Shown here in pieces: positions 25,427 to 34,339 of a DNA stretch of 64,000 nucleotides (position 1 is the first letter of the stretch; every line of letters starts with the position of its first letter). The notes under the pieces were generated by a model. The model made no database searches and was not told where the DNA came from. It saw only the letters and a program-made list of their open reading frames with translations. The stretch covers positions 496,001 through 560,000 of the forward strand of contig NZ_JARVRS010000001.1 in assembly GCF_030209575.1 (NCBI RefSeq). Direction: 5' to 3'. This DNA is from Leifsonia sp. fls2-241-R2A-40a. Lineage in GTDB: Bacteria; Actinomycetota; Actinomycetes; Actinomycetales; Microbacteriaceae. The translations under genes and the position numbers were made by a program.

Positions 25427-27190
25427 GTGCCCCGTATCACCAAGGTTCTGATCGCAAACCGCGGCGAGATCGCCGTCCGTGTCATCCGTGCGGCGAAGGA
25501 CAGCGGAATCGCGTCCGTCGCCGTGTATGCGGACCAGGACCGAGACGCCCTCCACGTCCGCCTCGCCGACGAGGCGTACGCGCTGGACGGCACCACCAGC
25601 GCCGAGACGTACCTCGTCATCGACAAGCTGCTCTCCGTCGCGCGGCGGTCCGGGGCGGACGCCGTGCACCCCGGTTACGGCTTCCTCGCCGAGAACGCGG
25701 ACTTCGCCCGCGCCGTCATCGCCGCCGGCCTGACCTGGATCGGCCCGTCGCCCGACGCCATCGAGCGCCTCGGCGACAAGGTGTCGGCACGGCACGTGGC
25801 CGAGAAGGTCGGCGCTCCGCTGGCCCCAGGCACCCTCAACCCGGTCGCGGACGCGGCCGAGGTCCTCGACTTCGTCGACGTCTACGGTCTGCCCGTGGCC
25901 ATCAAGGCCGCCTTCGGCGGCGGTGGCCGCGGCCTCAAGGTGGCCCGGAACCGCGAAGAGGTCGCCGAGCTCTTCGAGTCGGCCACCCGCGAAGCGATCG
26001 CGGCTTTCGGCCGCGGCGAGTGCTTCGTCGAGAAGTACCTCGACCAGCCGCGTCACGTCGAGACCCAGTGCCTCGCCGACGCGTACGGCAACGTCGTCGT
26101 CGTGTCGACGCGCGACTGCTCCCTGCAGCGCCGTCACCAGAAGCTCGTCGAGGAGGCGCCCGCGCCGTTCCTCACCCCCGAGCAGACCGAGAAGCTGTAC
26201 TCGTCGTCGAAGGCGATCCTCAAGGAGGTCGGCTACCAGGGCGCCGGCACCTGCGAGTTCCTGATCGGCAAGGACGGCACCGTCTCCTTCCTCGAGGTGA
26301 ACACGCGTCTCCAGGTCGAGCACCCCGTCTCCGAAGAGGTCACGGGCATCGACCTCGTCCGCGAGCAGTTCCGCCTCGCCGAGGGCGGCGAGCTCGACTA
26401 CGACGACCCGGCCCCGCGCGGCCACTCGTTCGAGTTCCGGATCAACGGCGAGGACGCCGGCCGCGGCTTCATCCCCTCGCCCGGTCCGGTCCACGTCTTC
26501 AAGGCCGCCGGTGGTCCCGGCGTCCGGGTCGACAGCGGCATCCAGGCCGGGGATGTCATCAGCGGCGCCTTCGACTCGATGCTCGCCAAGCTGATCGTGA
26601 CCGGAGCCAGCCGCGAGGAGGCGCTGGAGCGCTCGCGTCGCGCACTCGACGAGTTCGAGGTCGCCGGCCTGCCGACCGTGCTCCCGTTCCACCGGGCCAT
26701 CGTTCGCGACCCCGCCTTCGCCCCTCAGGACGGCGAGCCGTTCTCGGTGTACACGCGCTGGATCGAGACCGAGTGGAACAACGACATCGAGCCCTGGTCC
26801 GGCGAGCTGGGCGACCAGACCCTCGCCGAGCGCCGGAGCAACGTCGTGGTGGAGGTCGAGGGCAAGCGCATCGAGGTCTCCCTGCCCGCCAAGCTGCTCA
26901 GCGGCGGTGCGGGCGAGTCGGCCGCCGCGCCGGCGCCGCGCCGCCGCGGCGGGGCCCACGCCGTGGACACCGCGACCGGTGACTCGGTCACGGCGCCGAT
27001 GCAGGCCACCGTGGTCAAGGTGGCCGTCGCCGACGGCGACCCCGTGGTGAAGGGCGACCTCGTGCTCGTGCTCGAGGCGATGAAGATGGAGCAGCCGCTC
27101 ACGGCTCACAAGGACGGCACCGTCTCCGGCATCAACGCCGCCGTCGGCGAGACCGTCTCGTCGGGCCACCTGCTGCTCAACATCGTCTAA
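25427..27190 (+). CDS. accA3: Acyl-CoA carboxylase alpha subunit: biotin carboxylase plus biotin carrier
   Basis: A 587-residue fusion. Residues 1-450 are the ATP-grasp biotin carboxylase ('[19 protein letters not shown]', '[13 protein letters not shown]', '[20 protein letters not shown]'). The last 70 residues are the carrier domain with Lys553 in 'EAMKMEQ' as the biotinylation site. Between them is an Ala/Arg-rich linker. It carboxylates biotin and passes the group to AccD-type subunits; BirA at 17125-17886 is the expected ligase. The gene stands alone on the plus strand. Confidence 0.95.
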   Translation: MPRITKVLIANRGEIAVRVIRAAKDSGIASVAVYADQDRDALHVRLADEAYALDGTTSAETYLVIDKLLSVARRSGADAVHPGYGFLAENADFARAVIAAGLTWIGPSPDAIERLGDKVSARHVAEKVGAPLAPGTLNPVADAAEVLDFVDVYGLPVAIKAAFGGGGRGLKVARNREEVAELFESATREAIAAFGRGECFVEKYLDQPRHVETQCLADAYGNVVVVSTRDCSLQRRHQKLVEEAPAPFLTPEQTEKLYSSSKAILKEVGYQGAGTCEFLIGKDGTVSFLEVNTRLQVEHPVSEEVTGIDLVREQFRLAEGGELDYDDPAPRGHSFEFRINGEDAGRGFIPSPGPVHVFKAAGGPGVRVDSGIQAGDVISGAFDSMLAKLIVTGASREEALERSRRALDEFEVAGLPTVLPFHRAIVRDPAFAPQDGEPFSVYTRWIETEWNNDIEPWSGELGDQTLAERRSNVVVEVEGKRIEVSLPAKLLSGGAGESAAAPAPRRRGGAHAVDTATGDSVTAPMQATVVKVAVADGDPVVKGDLVLVLEAMKMEQPLTAHKDGTVSGINAAVGETVSSGHLLLNIV

Positions 27191-27207
27191 GCGGCCTCGA
27201 AAAGGGA

Positions 27208-27221
27208 GGGCCTTCGGGCCC
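27208..27221. terminator. UUCG-loop hairpin between convergent genes
   Basis: GGGCC-TTCG-GGCCC forms a 5-bp stem with a stable tetraloop between accA3 and the convergent gene ending at 27252. On the minus strand it is followed by TCCCTTTTC, which suits termination of the minus-strand gene better. Confidence 0.5.
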
Positions 27222-27251
27222 GATCCGGACGTTCGTTCCTCCCATCTCCGT

Positions 27252-28109
27252 TCAACCCCGGCGCAGCGCACGCTCTTCCTCCCTTTTCGTCCGGTCGAGG
27301 ACCGCCTCGATGGTGTCGACGACGTCCTCGCCCCGGCTGATCACTTCACCAGCGGAGAACCGCAGCCGCCTCTCGCCGCGGAGCGTCATCGCCGTGTCAC
27401 GCTTTCGGTCGTGAGCGAAGGCCAAGCGGTCGGAGTGGAACAGGAAGCCGTCCACCTCCACGAACAGCACGCCGTCGACCCGGAAGTCGACCGTGCCCAC
27501 CCCGGGCACGAAGACCTGCTGCTCTATGAGGTGGCCGCGAGCGGAGAGACGTTGTCGCAGCAGCGACTCCACTCCTGATTCGGAGCCCGGTCGCGCGAGG
27601 GCGGCCCGGTCGCGCGATCGGCGCGGCTCCTGGGCGAACACGTGCTGCAACCCGTGACGCGTGATCCGCCCCGTGGAGATGGCCGTGTCGAACACCGCGA
27701 CGGCCGTCTCCTGGTCTGCGCAGCGGCCGACGGTGTGGAGGCAATCCGCCAGAGAGACACGCCAGATCTCCGCGTGGTCGTGGCACGGCCTCCAGTGCCT
27801 GACGACACCGGGATCGCCTGCGCCGGACCGGCCGGCCTTCGGCGGCACCACCAGGTGCGTTCGTGCGTCCTCGCCGCCCCATAGGCCGTAGGTGCGAGCC
27901 GCCGAAACGCAGGAAAGCCGCGCCCCCAGGGCGACAGCCGCGAGGAGCGACTCCCCGGCAGCGGGGACGACGTAGCGACCGTTCCGCGGACGGAGAAGTT
28001 CACCGCTCACCACCGCAGCGGAGAGTGCCCGATCCGTCGCCCCGGCCGCTCGCAGCTGGCGCGTGGACGCGGCACCTCCCAGCTCTGCCAACCGAAGTCT
28101 CCATGTCAT
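27252..28109 (-). CDS. AbiEi-like antitoxin N-domain plus DUF559/Vsr-like endonuclease-fold domain
   Basis: A 285-residue soluble protein. The first 80 residues ('ELGGAASTRQLRAAGATDRALSAAV...GRYVVP') resemble the winged-helix domain of AbiEi-type proteins. The C-terminal 'GVESLLRQRLSARGHLIEQQ', 'VDFRVDGVLFVEVDGFLFHSD' and 'HDRKRDTAM' resemble the DUF559/very-short-patch-repair nuclease fold, with candidate metal ligands at Asp and Glu-x-Asp. Such proteins are common, solitary and uncharacterised in Microbacteriaceae. No toxin gene is adjacent, so calling it half of a toxin-antitoxin pair is not supported. Confidence 0.7.
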   Translation of the reverse strand: MTWRLRLAELGGAASTRQLRAAGATDRALSAAVVSGELLRPRNGRYVVPAAGESLLAAVALGARLSCVSAARTYGLWGGEDARTHLVVPPKAGRSGAGDPGVVRHWRPCHDHAEIWRVSLADCLHTVGRCADQETAVAVFDTAISTGRITRHGLQHVFAQEPRRSRDRAALARPGSESGVESLLRQRLSARGHLIEQQVFVPGVGTVDFRVDGVLFVEVDGFLFHSDRLAFAHDRKRDTAMTLRGERRLRFSAGEVISRGEDVVDTIEAVLDRTKREEERALRRG

Positions 28110-28353
28110 GACTCCATCGTGACGAAGCCCACGCCGGCCTTCGGATGTCGACGTGGATATGTGGAATTCGGCGGGACGAGGGGAACGGTGAGCGGATTCT
28201 GGCCGGTGCTGAGCCGCGGAAAAGGGAGGATGTTCACCCCGACACGCAGGGCGATCGCAGGGAACGGAGGAAGGGAGGCGTGGAAATCTCGGCGGTATCC
28301 TCCGTTTTCGACCGTGCGCGGAGGAGGAGGAGGAGGGGAGGAGGAGGAGGCGG
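28110..28353. other. Intergenic region with a GGA triplet tract
   Basis: No gene is supported. Bases 28320-28350 are pure purine on the plus strand, about ten GGA units with one extra G. The tract begins 3 bp past the stop of the antiporter gene, so that mRNA would carry a CCU-repeat 3' end. The remainder is purine-rich with no recognised signal. Confidence 0.5.
28320..28350. repeat. (GGA)n simple repeat
   Basis: Ten GGA/AGG units interrupted by a single extra pair of G. It is the only clear microsatellite in the window and could vary in length by slippage. Confidence 0.85.
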
Positions 28354-30231
28354 TCAGCCGGTGGCCTCGGTGGGGTCGCCCTTCAGGTCGATGCTGATCT
28401 CGTCGGCGTCGAGGTTGCTCAGCGCACCCGCGAGGACATCGGCGCTGAAGGTGCCGTCATCGCGCGCATCCAGCAGGGCTGCCCGCTGTGCCCGCAGTCG
28501 CGCGAGCCGCGCGGACTTGTGCTCAGCGAACGCCTCCGCGGTGCGCTCCGTGGTCTTGGGCTGCGGCACGGACTTCCCGGCCTCGTAGAGCAGCTCCATC
28601 AGCCGGCGGCGCTCGTCGCGTTCGGCCGCCGGGTCGGCCCGGGACGGCTTGACGGCCTTCAGCACCAGGCCGAGCGTCCCGCCCTGGAGCAGTAGCGATC
28701 CGGCGGCGACGAGGAACGCGATGAGCACGAGGACCGACCGCCCGGGCGTCGTCGACGGCAGCGACTGCGCGGCGGCGACCGTGACCGCTCCGCGCATCCC
28801 GGCCCAGATGACGATCGTGCCCTCGCGCCAGCCGAGCGGGGCACCGGTGAAGTACTCGATGTCGGCGATGACCCGGCGCAGCCGCGTCCCGAATCGCGTG
28901 AGGTTCTCGACCGTCGGGATGCCTCGGCGGATCAGCCGCCGGCGTCGCCGCTCGGCCTGCTTCGGTGTGATCCGGGGCCCTTCGCCTCGGGGGCCGAGCA
29001 GCGGGTCCATGGCGACGACGGCCGCCGCAGCGTCGACGTCGGGTGGGACGTCGCCTTCGGCCGGGACGTCCATTCCCGACCCGGCTCCCGATTCATCGGC
29101 CTCGGTATCCGCCGGCGTCAACGCGCGCTGCCCCGTTCCCGCCAGCCGCGCGGCGATACCGCGTTGCAGCGCCTCCGGGTCCGTCAAGTGCTCCTGCAAC
29201 TGCTGTAACTGCGGCCGCATGTTCTGGCGGCGTCGACTGCGTCTCGCCAGCAGCGCGAGCAGCGGTGCCACGAAGCCGGCCCGTACGAGGATCGTGAGCA
29301 CCAGCGCACCCGCAGCCACGCCGATCGCCGGCGCCACGCCCGAGTGGTCGTTCTGCACCTTCTGGAGGATGCCGAAGAGCTCGAGGCCCATGGTGAGGAA
29401 GATCAGCCCTTCCAGGATGAGCTCGACCGTCCGCCAGTTCTGGGCGTCCGACAGGCGGTGCTCCGGCGAGAGCACCCGCGGTGCACGGCTCCCCGTCACC
29501 AGGCCGGCGACGACCGCCGCCACCAGGCCGGAGGCACCCAGCGCCTCGGCCGGAATGGAGGCGAGGAACGGCACCGTGAATGAGATCACCGTGTTGACCG
29601 TGGCATCCTTCACCCGCGCGCGCACGCGCAGGTTCAGCCAGCCGACGACGCCGCCGAAGACGATGGCGACGACGACCGAGTACACGAACGACAGCGTCAC
29701 CGCACCGAGGGTGAAGGAGGCTGCCGCCGCGGCGGCGATGGCGGCGCGCAGGAGCACGAGTGCGGTCGCGTCGTTGAGCAGGCTCTCGCCTTCGAGGATC
29801 GCGACGACCCGCGGCGAGACGCCCGCGCGCTTCACGATCCCGGTGGCCACCGCGTCGGTGGGGCTGACGATGGCGCCGAGCGCAACGCCCCAGGCGAGGC
29901 CCAGCCCCGGGATCACCCAGGCGAAGAACAGCCCGAGCAGCACCGAGCTGACGATCACGAGCAGCACGGAAAGCCCGCCGATCGCTCCGAACTCGCGCCG
30001 GAAGTTCATGGCGGGCATCGACACAGAAGCCGAGTACAGCAACGGCGGAAGCACCCCGGCGATGATCCACTCGGGCTGCAGTTCGAGCGCGGGCACGAAG
30101 GGAAGCAGGCTCACCAGGATCCCGACCGCGACGAGGATCAGCGGAGAGGCGATCCCGAGCTTCGGACCGATCGTCGTCGCCGCCGCGATGGTGAGCACCG
30201 CCAGGACCCCGATGACAAGCCCGACCTCCAT
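28354..30231 (-). CDS. Na+/H+ antiporter, CPA1 family
   Basis: A 625-residue membrane protein with about twelve spans. 'GVALGAIVSPTDAVATGIVKR' and 'VVAILEGESLLNDATALVLLR' carry the ND/SPTDAVA ion-binding region typical of CPA1 exchangers (NhaP/NHE). A charged cytoplasmic loop of about 110 residues interrupts the membrane part before 'IVIWAGMRGAVTVAAAQSLP', and a basic helical tail of about 80 residues ends the protein. It follows lpdA by 16 bp on the same strand, so a two-gene operon is likely. Ion specificity and role in pH or salt tolerance are inferred from family. Confidence 0.9.
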   Translation of the reverse strand: MEVGLVIGVLAVLTIAAATTIGPKLGIASPLILVAVGILVSLLPFVPALELQPEWIIAGVLPPLLYSASVSMPAMNFRREFGAIGGLSVLLVIVSSVLLGLFFAWVIPGLGLAWGVALGAIVSPTDAVATGIVKRAGVSPRVVAILEGESLLNDATALVLLRAAIAAAAAASFTLGAVTLSFVYSVVVAIVFGGVVGWLNLRVRARVKDATVNTVISFTVPFLASIPAEALGASGLVAAVVAGLVTGSRAPRVLSPEHRLSDAQNWRTVELILEGLIFLTMGLELFGILQKVQNDHSGVAPAIGVAAGALVLTILVRAGFVAPLLALLARRSRRRQNMRPQLQQLQEHLTDPEALQRGIAARLAGTGQRALTPADTEADESGAGSGMDVPAEGDVPPDVDAAAAVVAMDPLLGPRGEGPRITPKQAERRRRRLIRRGIPTVENLTRFGTRLRRVIADIEYFTGAPLGWREGTIVIWAGMRGAVTVAAAQSLPSTTPGRSVLVLIAFLVAAGSLLLQGGTLGLVLKAVKPSRADPAAERDERRRLMELLYEAGKSVPQPKTTERTAEAFAEHKSARLARLRAQRAALLDARDDGTFSADVLAGALSNLDADEISIDLKGDPTEATG

Positions 30232-30247
30232 CCCCCGGCCCCTTCCG

Positions 30248-31684
30248 TCAGAGCACGATGTGCATGGCGCGTGCTGCGTCGGTGATCGAGCCGGACAGCG
30301 ACGGGTACACGGTGAACGCTCGGGCGACCTGGTCGACGGTGAGGCGCTGCTCCACGGCGAGCGCGAGCGGGAAGATGAGCTCGGACGCGCGCGGCGCCAC
30401 GATGACGCCGCCGATCACGGTGCCGGAGCCGGTGCGCGCGAACAGCTTCACGAAGCCGTCGCGGATGCCGAGCATCTTCGCCCGGGGATTCGACTTCAGC
30501 GGCAGCTTGTAGATGTCGCCCTGCGCGATGCCCTCTTCGATCTGCTTCTGGCTCCAGCCGACCGTCGCGATCTCGGGCTGGGTGAAGATGTTGGAGCTGA
30601 CGTTGCGCAGCTCGATCGGCTGGACCGCGTCGCCCATGGCGTGGAACACGGCCGTGCGGCCCTGCATCGAGGCGACCGAGGCGAGCGGCAGCGAGTCGGA
30701 GCAGTCGCCTGCGGCGTAGATGTTCGGGATTGACGTCCGGGCGACCCGGTTGGTGCGGATGTTGCCGCTCTGGGTGACCTGGACGCCCGCCTCCTCGAGC
30801 CCGATGCCCGCGGTGTTCGGCACCGAGCCGACGGCCATCAGACAGTGCGATCCCTCGATCGTCCGCCCGTCGGTGAGCGTCGCGACGACGCCGTCCTCGG
30901 TGCGGACCACCGACTCGGCCCGCGACTTCGACAGCACCTGCATGCCGTTGCGCCGGAAGACGTTCTCGATGACGCCGGCCGCGTCCGCGTCCTCGCCCGG
31001 CAGCACCTGGTCGCGGGACGAGATCAGCGTCACCTTCGAGCCGAGTGCCGTGTACGCCGAGGCGAACTCGGCGCCGGTCACGCCAGAGCCGACCACGATG
31101 AGGTGGGAGGGCACGGACTGCAGGTCGTACAGCTGCGTCCAGGTGAGGATGCGCTCCCCATCCGGGACGGCGGACGGCAGGATGCGCGGGCTGGCGCCGA
31201 CCGCGATCACGATGGTGTCGGCTTCGACGCGGTCGAAGTCGGTGCCCGCGTCGCCCTTGGACGTCGACACGATGACCGCGCTCGGTCCGTCGAGCCGCCC
31301 CTCGCCGGACACGATGCGGACGCCGGAGCGGACGAGCTCCGCCCGCATGTCCTCCGACTGCTGCCGTGCGAGCCCGACCAGGCGCTTGTTCACGGCGGCG
31401 AGGTTGACCGCGATCTCGGGGCGGACCGGCTTGCCGGTCTCACCGCGCGAGTAGAACTGGACACCCAGGTCGGTCGCCTCGGAGAGCGAGTTGGTCGCCT
31501 CGGCCGTGGCGATGAGGCTCTTCGACGGCACGACATCCGTGATCACCGCGGAGCCGCCGACGCCGGAACGCTCCACCAGCGTCACATCGGCACCCAGCTG
31601 CGCGCCCGCGAGCGCCGCCTCGTAGCCGCCGGGACCGCCGCCGAGGATCGCGATGCGCTGCTTGCGCTCGAATTCATACGCCAT
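30248..31684 (-). CDS. lpdA: LpdA-type NAD(P)H-quinone reductase lacking the redox disulfide
   Basis: A 478-residue flavoprotein of the pyridine-nucleotide disulfide reductase fold: FAD-binding 'IAILGGGPGGYEAALAGAQLG', NAD-binding 'HLIVVGSGVTGAEFASAY', and 'IYAAGDCSD'. Where lipoamide dehydrogenase has a CxxxxC pair ('GGTCLNVGCIPSK'), this protein has 'GGSAVITDVVPSK', with Ala46 and Val51. It therefore cannot cycle a disulfide and matches mycobacterial LpdA (Rv3303c), reported as a quinone reductase. AAGAAT 6 nt before the ATG may make it leaderless. The antiporter gene follows. Confidence 0.88.
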   Translation of the reverse strand: MAYEFERKQRIAILGGGPGGYEAALAGAQLGADVTLVERSGVGGSAVITDVVPSKSLIATAEATNSLSEATDLGVQFYSRGETGKPVRPEIAVNLAAVNKRLVGLARQQSEDMRAELVRSGVRIVSGEGRLDGPSAVIVSTSKGDAGTDFDRVEADTIVIAVGASPRILPSAVPDGERILTWTQLYDLQSVPSHLIVVGSGVTGAEFASAYTALGSKVTLISSRDQVLPGEDADAAGVIENVFRRNGMQVLSKSRAESVVRTEDGVVATLTDGRTIEGSHCLMAVGSVPNTAGIGLEEAGVQVTQSGNIRTNRVARTSIPNIYAAGDCSDSLPLASVASMQGRTAVFHAMGDAVQPIELRNVSSNIFTQPEIATVGWSQKQIEEGIAQGDIYKLPLKSNPRAKMLGIRDGFVKLFARTGSGTVIGGVIVAPRASELIFPLALAVEQRLTVDQVARAFTVYPSLSGSITDAARAMHIVL

Positions 31685-31754
31685 GCCCCCATTCTTCCGT
31701 ATGGGGGTGCACCGATGCGCATCCCGGTATGGGGCTGTGGAAAGCCGCCCTCAG

Positions 31755-31760
31755 TAGAGT
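31755..31760 (+). promoter_or_regulatory. -10 element TAGAGT for punA, leaderless
   Basis: TAGAGT ends 6 nt before the ATG at 31767, in the 82-bp gap divergent to lpdA. Confidence 0.55.
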
Positions 31761-31766
31761 TGGCTC

Positions 31767-32600
31767 ATGCTGGATTCCCACACCAACCCGCTCGACGACC
31801 CTGCCACCGATCCGTTCGAGATCGCCCGGGAGGCCGCCGGCCAGCTGGCCGAGAAGACCGGCGTGGAGCGCCACGACATCGCGCTCACGCTGGGCAGCGG
31901 CTGGGGCAAGGCCGCGGACCTCATCGGCGAGACCGTCGCCACCGTCCCCGCCACCGAGATCCTCGGCTTCAGCAAGCCGGCGCTCGAAGGGCACGTCGGC
32001 ACGCTGCGCTCGATCCGCCTCCCGAACGGCAAGCACGCGCTGGTCATCGGCGCCCGGACGCACTACTACGAGGGCCACGGCGTCCGTCGCGTCGTCCACA
32101 GCGTCCGCACCGCCGCGGCCGCGGGAGCGACCACGATGGTCCTGACCAACGGCGCAGGCGGCATCAAGGACCACTGGAAGCCGGGGACGCCGGTCCTCAT
32201 CAGCGACCACATCAATCTGACCGCGGACTCGCCGCTCGAGGGCGCCACCTTCATCGACCTGACGGACCTGTACTCGACCCGCCTGCGCGACGTCGCCCGC
32301 ACCATCGAGCCGTCGCTCGACGAGGGTGTCTACACGCAGTTCCGCGGACCGCACTACGAGACGCCCGCCGAGGTCCAGATGGCGAAGGCCATGGGCGGGC
32401 ACATCGTCGGGATGTCCACGGCGCTCGAGGCCATCGCGGCACGGCAGGCCGGCATGGAGATCCTCGGGATGTCGCTCATCACGAACCTCGCGGCCGGCAT
32501 CCAGAAGACCCCGCTCAGCCACCAGGAGGTCATCGAGGCCGGCCGGGCCGCCGAGCCGGTGATCAGTGCCCTGCTCGCTCAGATCGTGGGGGCCCTGTGA
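31767..32600 (+). CDS. punA: Purine-nucleoside phosphorylase
   Basis: A 277-residue trimeric-type phosphorylase that splits purine nucleosides with phosphate into base and (deoxy)ribose-1-phosphate. It has 'LTLGSGWGKAADL', 'GARTHYYEGH', 'LTNGAGGI', 'QFRGPHYETPAEVQM' and 'VGMSTALEAIAARQAGMEILGMSLITNLAAG' in part. It works with the imported nucleosides of the operon at 35881-44918. The stop overlaps the next gene's GTG, so pentose phosphate handling may be coupled. The ATG is fixed by the leaderless promoter. Confidence 0.95.
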   Translation: MLDSHTNPLDDPATDPFEIAREAAGQLAEKTGVERHDIALTLGSGWGKAADLIGETVATVPATEILGFSKPALEGHVGTLRSIRLPNGKHALVIGARTHYYEGHGVRRVVHSVRTAAAAGATTMVLTNGAGGIKDHWKPGTPVLISDHINLTADSPLEGATFIDLTDLYSTRLRDVARTIEPSLDEGVYTQFRGPHYETPAEVQMAKAMGGHIVGMSTALEAIAARQAGMEILGMSLITNLAAGIQKTPLSHQEVIEAGRAAEPVISALLAQIVGAL

Positions 32601-34303
32601 GCGCGCCGAAGGACACCCCGCAGCTTCTGGAGGACGCCCGCGCCTGGCTCGCCCAGGATCCCGACCCGGAGACCCGGGACGACCTGGAGGCGCTGATCGT
32701 CGCCGCGCAGGCGGGCTCGGCCGAGGCCGTCGCCGACCTGCACTCGCGGTTCGACGAACGGCTCGCCTTCGGGACGGCGGGGCTGCGCGGGGAGATCGCC
32801 GCCGGTCCCAATCGCATGAACCGGGTGCTCGTCGCGCAGGCGGCGGCAGGGTTCGCGCGCTGGCTGCTCGAGCACGCGGAGGGCGGGACGCCTTCCGTCG
32901 TGATCGGGTACGACGGCCGCAAGAACTCCGACGTCTTCGCCCGTGACACCGCCGAGCTCATGGCCGGTGCGGGCATCCGCGCCGTCCTCCTCCCCCGGCT
33001 GCTCCCCACGCCCGTGCTGGCCTTCGCGGTGCGGCACCTGGATGCCAGCGCCGGTGTCATGGTCACGGCCAGCCACAACCCGCCCAACGACAACGGGTAC
33101 AAGGTGTACCTCGGCGGCGAGAACCACGGCTCCCAGATCGTCTCGCCGGTGGACGCGGAGATCGCGGCGCACATCCTCGAGGTCGCCGAGGGAAGCGTCG
33201 CCGACCTCGCGCGCTCCGACCGCTACGAAATCGCCCCCGAGGATGTGGAGCAGGCGTACATCGACGCGACGGTCGCCGTGGCCGCCACCGAGAGCCCGAG
33301 GGATGCGGTGTCGTTCGTCTACACGGCGATGCACGGCGTGGGATGGCGCACCGCGCGCGAGGTGTTCGCCCGCGCAGGTTTCGCCGTCCCGACCCCGGTG
33401 GCCCGGCAGATCGACCCGGATCCCGCCTTCCCGACGGTGGCCTTCCCGAACCCGGAGGAGCCGGGCGCGATGGACCTGTCGTTCGCGACGGCCCGCGAGG
33501 CGTCGGCCGACCTGATCATCGCCAACGACCCGGACGCGGACAGGCTCGCGGTCGCCATCCCCGATGCGACCAGCCCGGACGGCTACCGCCGGCTCTCCGG
33601 CAACGAGGTCGGAGCCCTGCTCGGCTGGCGCGCCGCGGAGCTCGCCACCGCGCGCGCGGACGAGCGTGGCGCGCTCGGCACGCTGGCCTGCTCTGTCGTG
33701 TCCTCCCCCGCCCTCGCGGCCGTGGCACGCGCCTACCGCCTCGACTTCGCCGAGACCCTCACTGGGTTCAAGTGGGTCTCCCGTGCCCCCGGGCTGATCT
33801 ACGGCTACGAGGAGGCGCTAGGCTACCTGGTCAACCCGGAGACCGTCCGGGACAAGGACGGCATCTCGGCCGCCGTCGCCTTCCTCGACCTGGCGAACGG
33901 CCTGGCTGCTGACGGAGTGACCGTCGCCCAGCACCTGGATGCGTTCGCCGAGCGGTTCGGCTACTTCGCCAGCGACCAGATCTCGCTCCGCGTGACGGAG
34001 CTCTCGCGCATCGGCGAGATCATGTCGGCCCTGCGATCGACTCCGCCGAGTCACCTGGGCGACGTGCGGGTCAGCGAGATCGACGACCTGCGCGACGGCT
34101 TCGGCGGGCTGCCTCCGAGCGACGTGCTGCGCATCCTGCTGGAGGACGGCTCCCGCGTGATGGTGCGGCCGAGTGGCACCGAGCCGAAGCTCAAGATCTA
34201 CATCGACGCCTCCAGCGACGATGGGACGGTGAGCGAGCGCCGCGAGACCGCGACCGCGCGCGTCGCAGCCCTCGCCGAGGCGATGCGGCTGCTCACGGCC
34301 TGA
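32597..34303 (+). CDS. Alpha-D-phosphohexomutase family protein (PmmB/phosphopentomutase-like)
   Basis: A 568-residue four-domain mutase. Ser159 in 'VTASHNPPNDNGYKV' is the phosphoserine, 'DPDADRLAV' binds Mg, 'GFKWVSRAPG' is the sugar-ring loop and 'RPSGTEPKLKIY' binds phosphate. The length and N-terminal extension match the PGM2/PmmB subgroup, which includes phosphopentomutases; coupling to punA (GTGA overlap) suggests conversion of ribose-1-phosphate to ribose-5-phosphate. Annotation as phosphomannomutase is the alternative, and substrate is not fixed by sequence. Confidence 0.9.
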   Translation: MSAPKDTPQLLEDARAWLAQDPDPETRDDLEALIVAAQAGSAEAVADLHSRFDERLAFGTAGLRGEIAAGPNRMNRVLVAQAAAGFARWLLEHAEGGTPSVVIGYDGRKNSDVFARDTAELMAGAGIRAVLLPRLLPTPVLAFAVRHLDASAGVMVTASHNPPNDNGYKVYLGGENHGSQIVSPVDAEIAAHILEVAEGSVADLARSDRYEIAPEDVEQAYIDATVAVAATESPRDAVSFVYTAMHGVGWRTAREVFARAGFAVPTPVARQIDPDPAFPTVAFPNPEEPGAMDLSFATAREASADLIIANDPDADRLAVAIPDATSPDGYRRLSGNEVGALLGWRAAELATARADERGALGTLACSVVSSPALAAVARAYRLDFAETLTGFKWVSRAPGLIYGYEEALGYLVNPETVRDKDGISAAVAFLDLANGLAADGVTVAQHLDAFAERFGYFASDQISLRVTELSRIGEIMSALRSTPPSHLGDVRVSEIDDLRDGFGGLPPSDVLRILLEDGSRVMVRPSGTEPKLKIYIDASSDDGTVSERRETATARVAALAEAMRLLTA

Positions 34304-34339
34304 GGCCGCTGCGCGCGACCGCGGACGGTCGGCGACCGC

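Noticed and set aside
28119-28397. Possible 92-codon gene between the AbiEi-like gene and the antiporter
   Set aside because: It runs through the GGA repeat, overlaps the antiporter end, and has no start signal or typical codon use.
32597-34303. Firm call as phosphomannomutase
   Set aside because: Linkage to punA favours a pentose or glucose phosphate role as much as mannose, and the motifs do not separate them.
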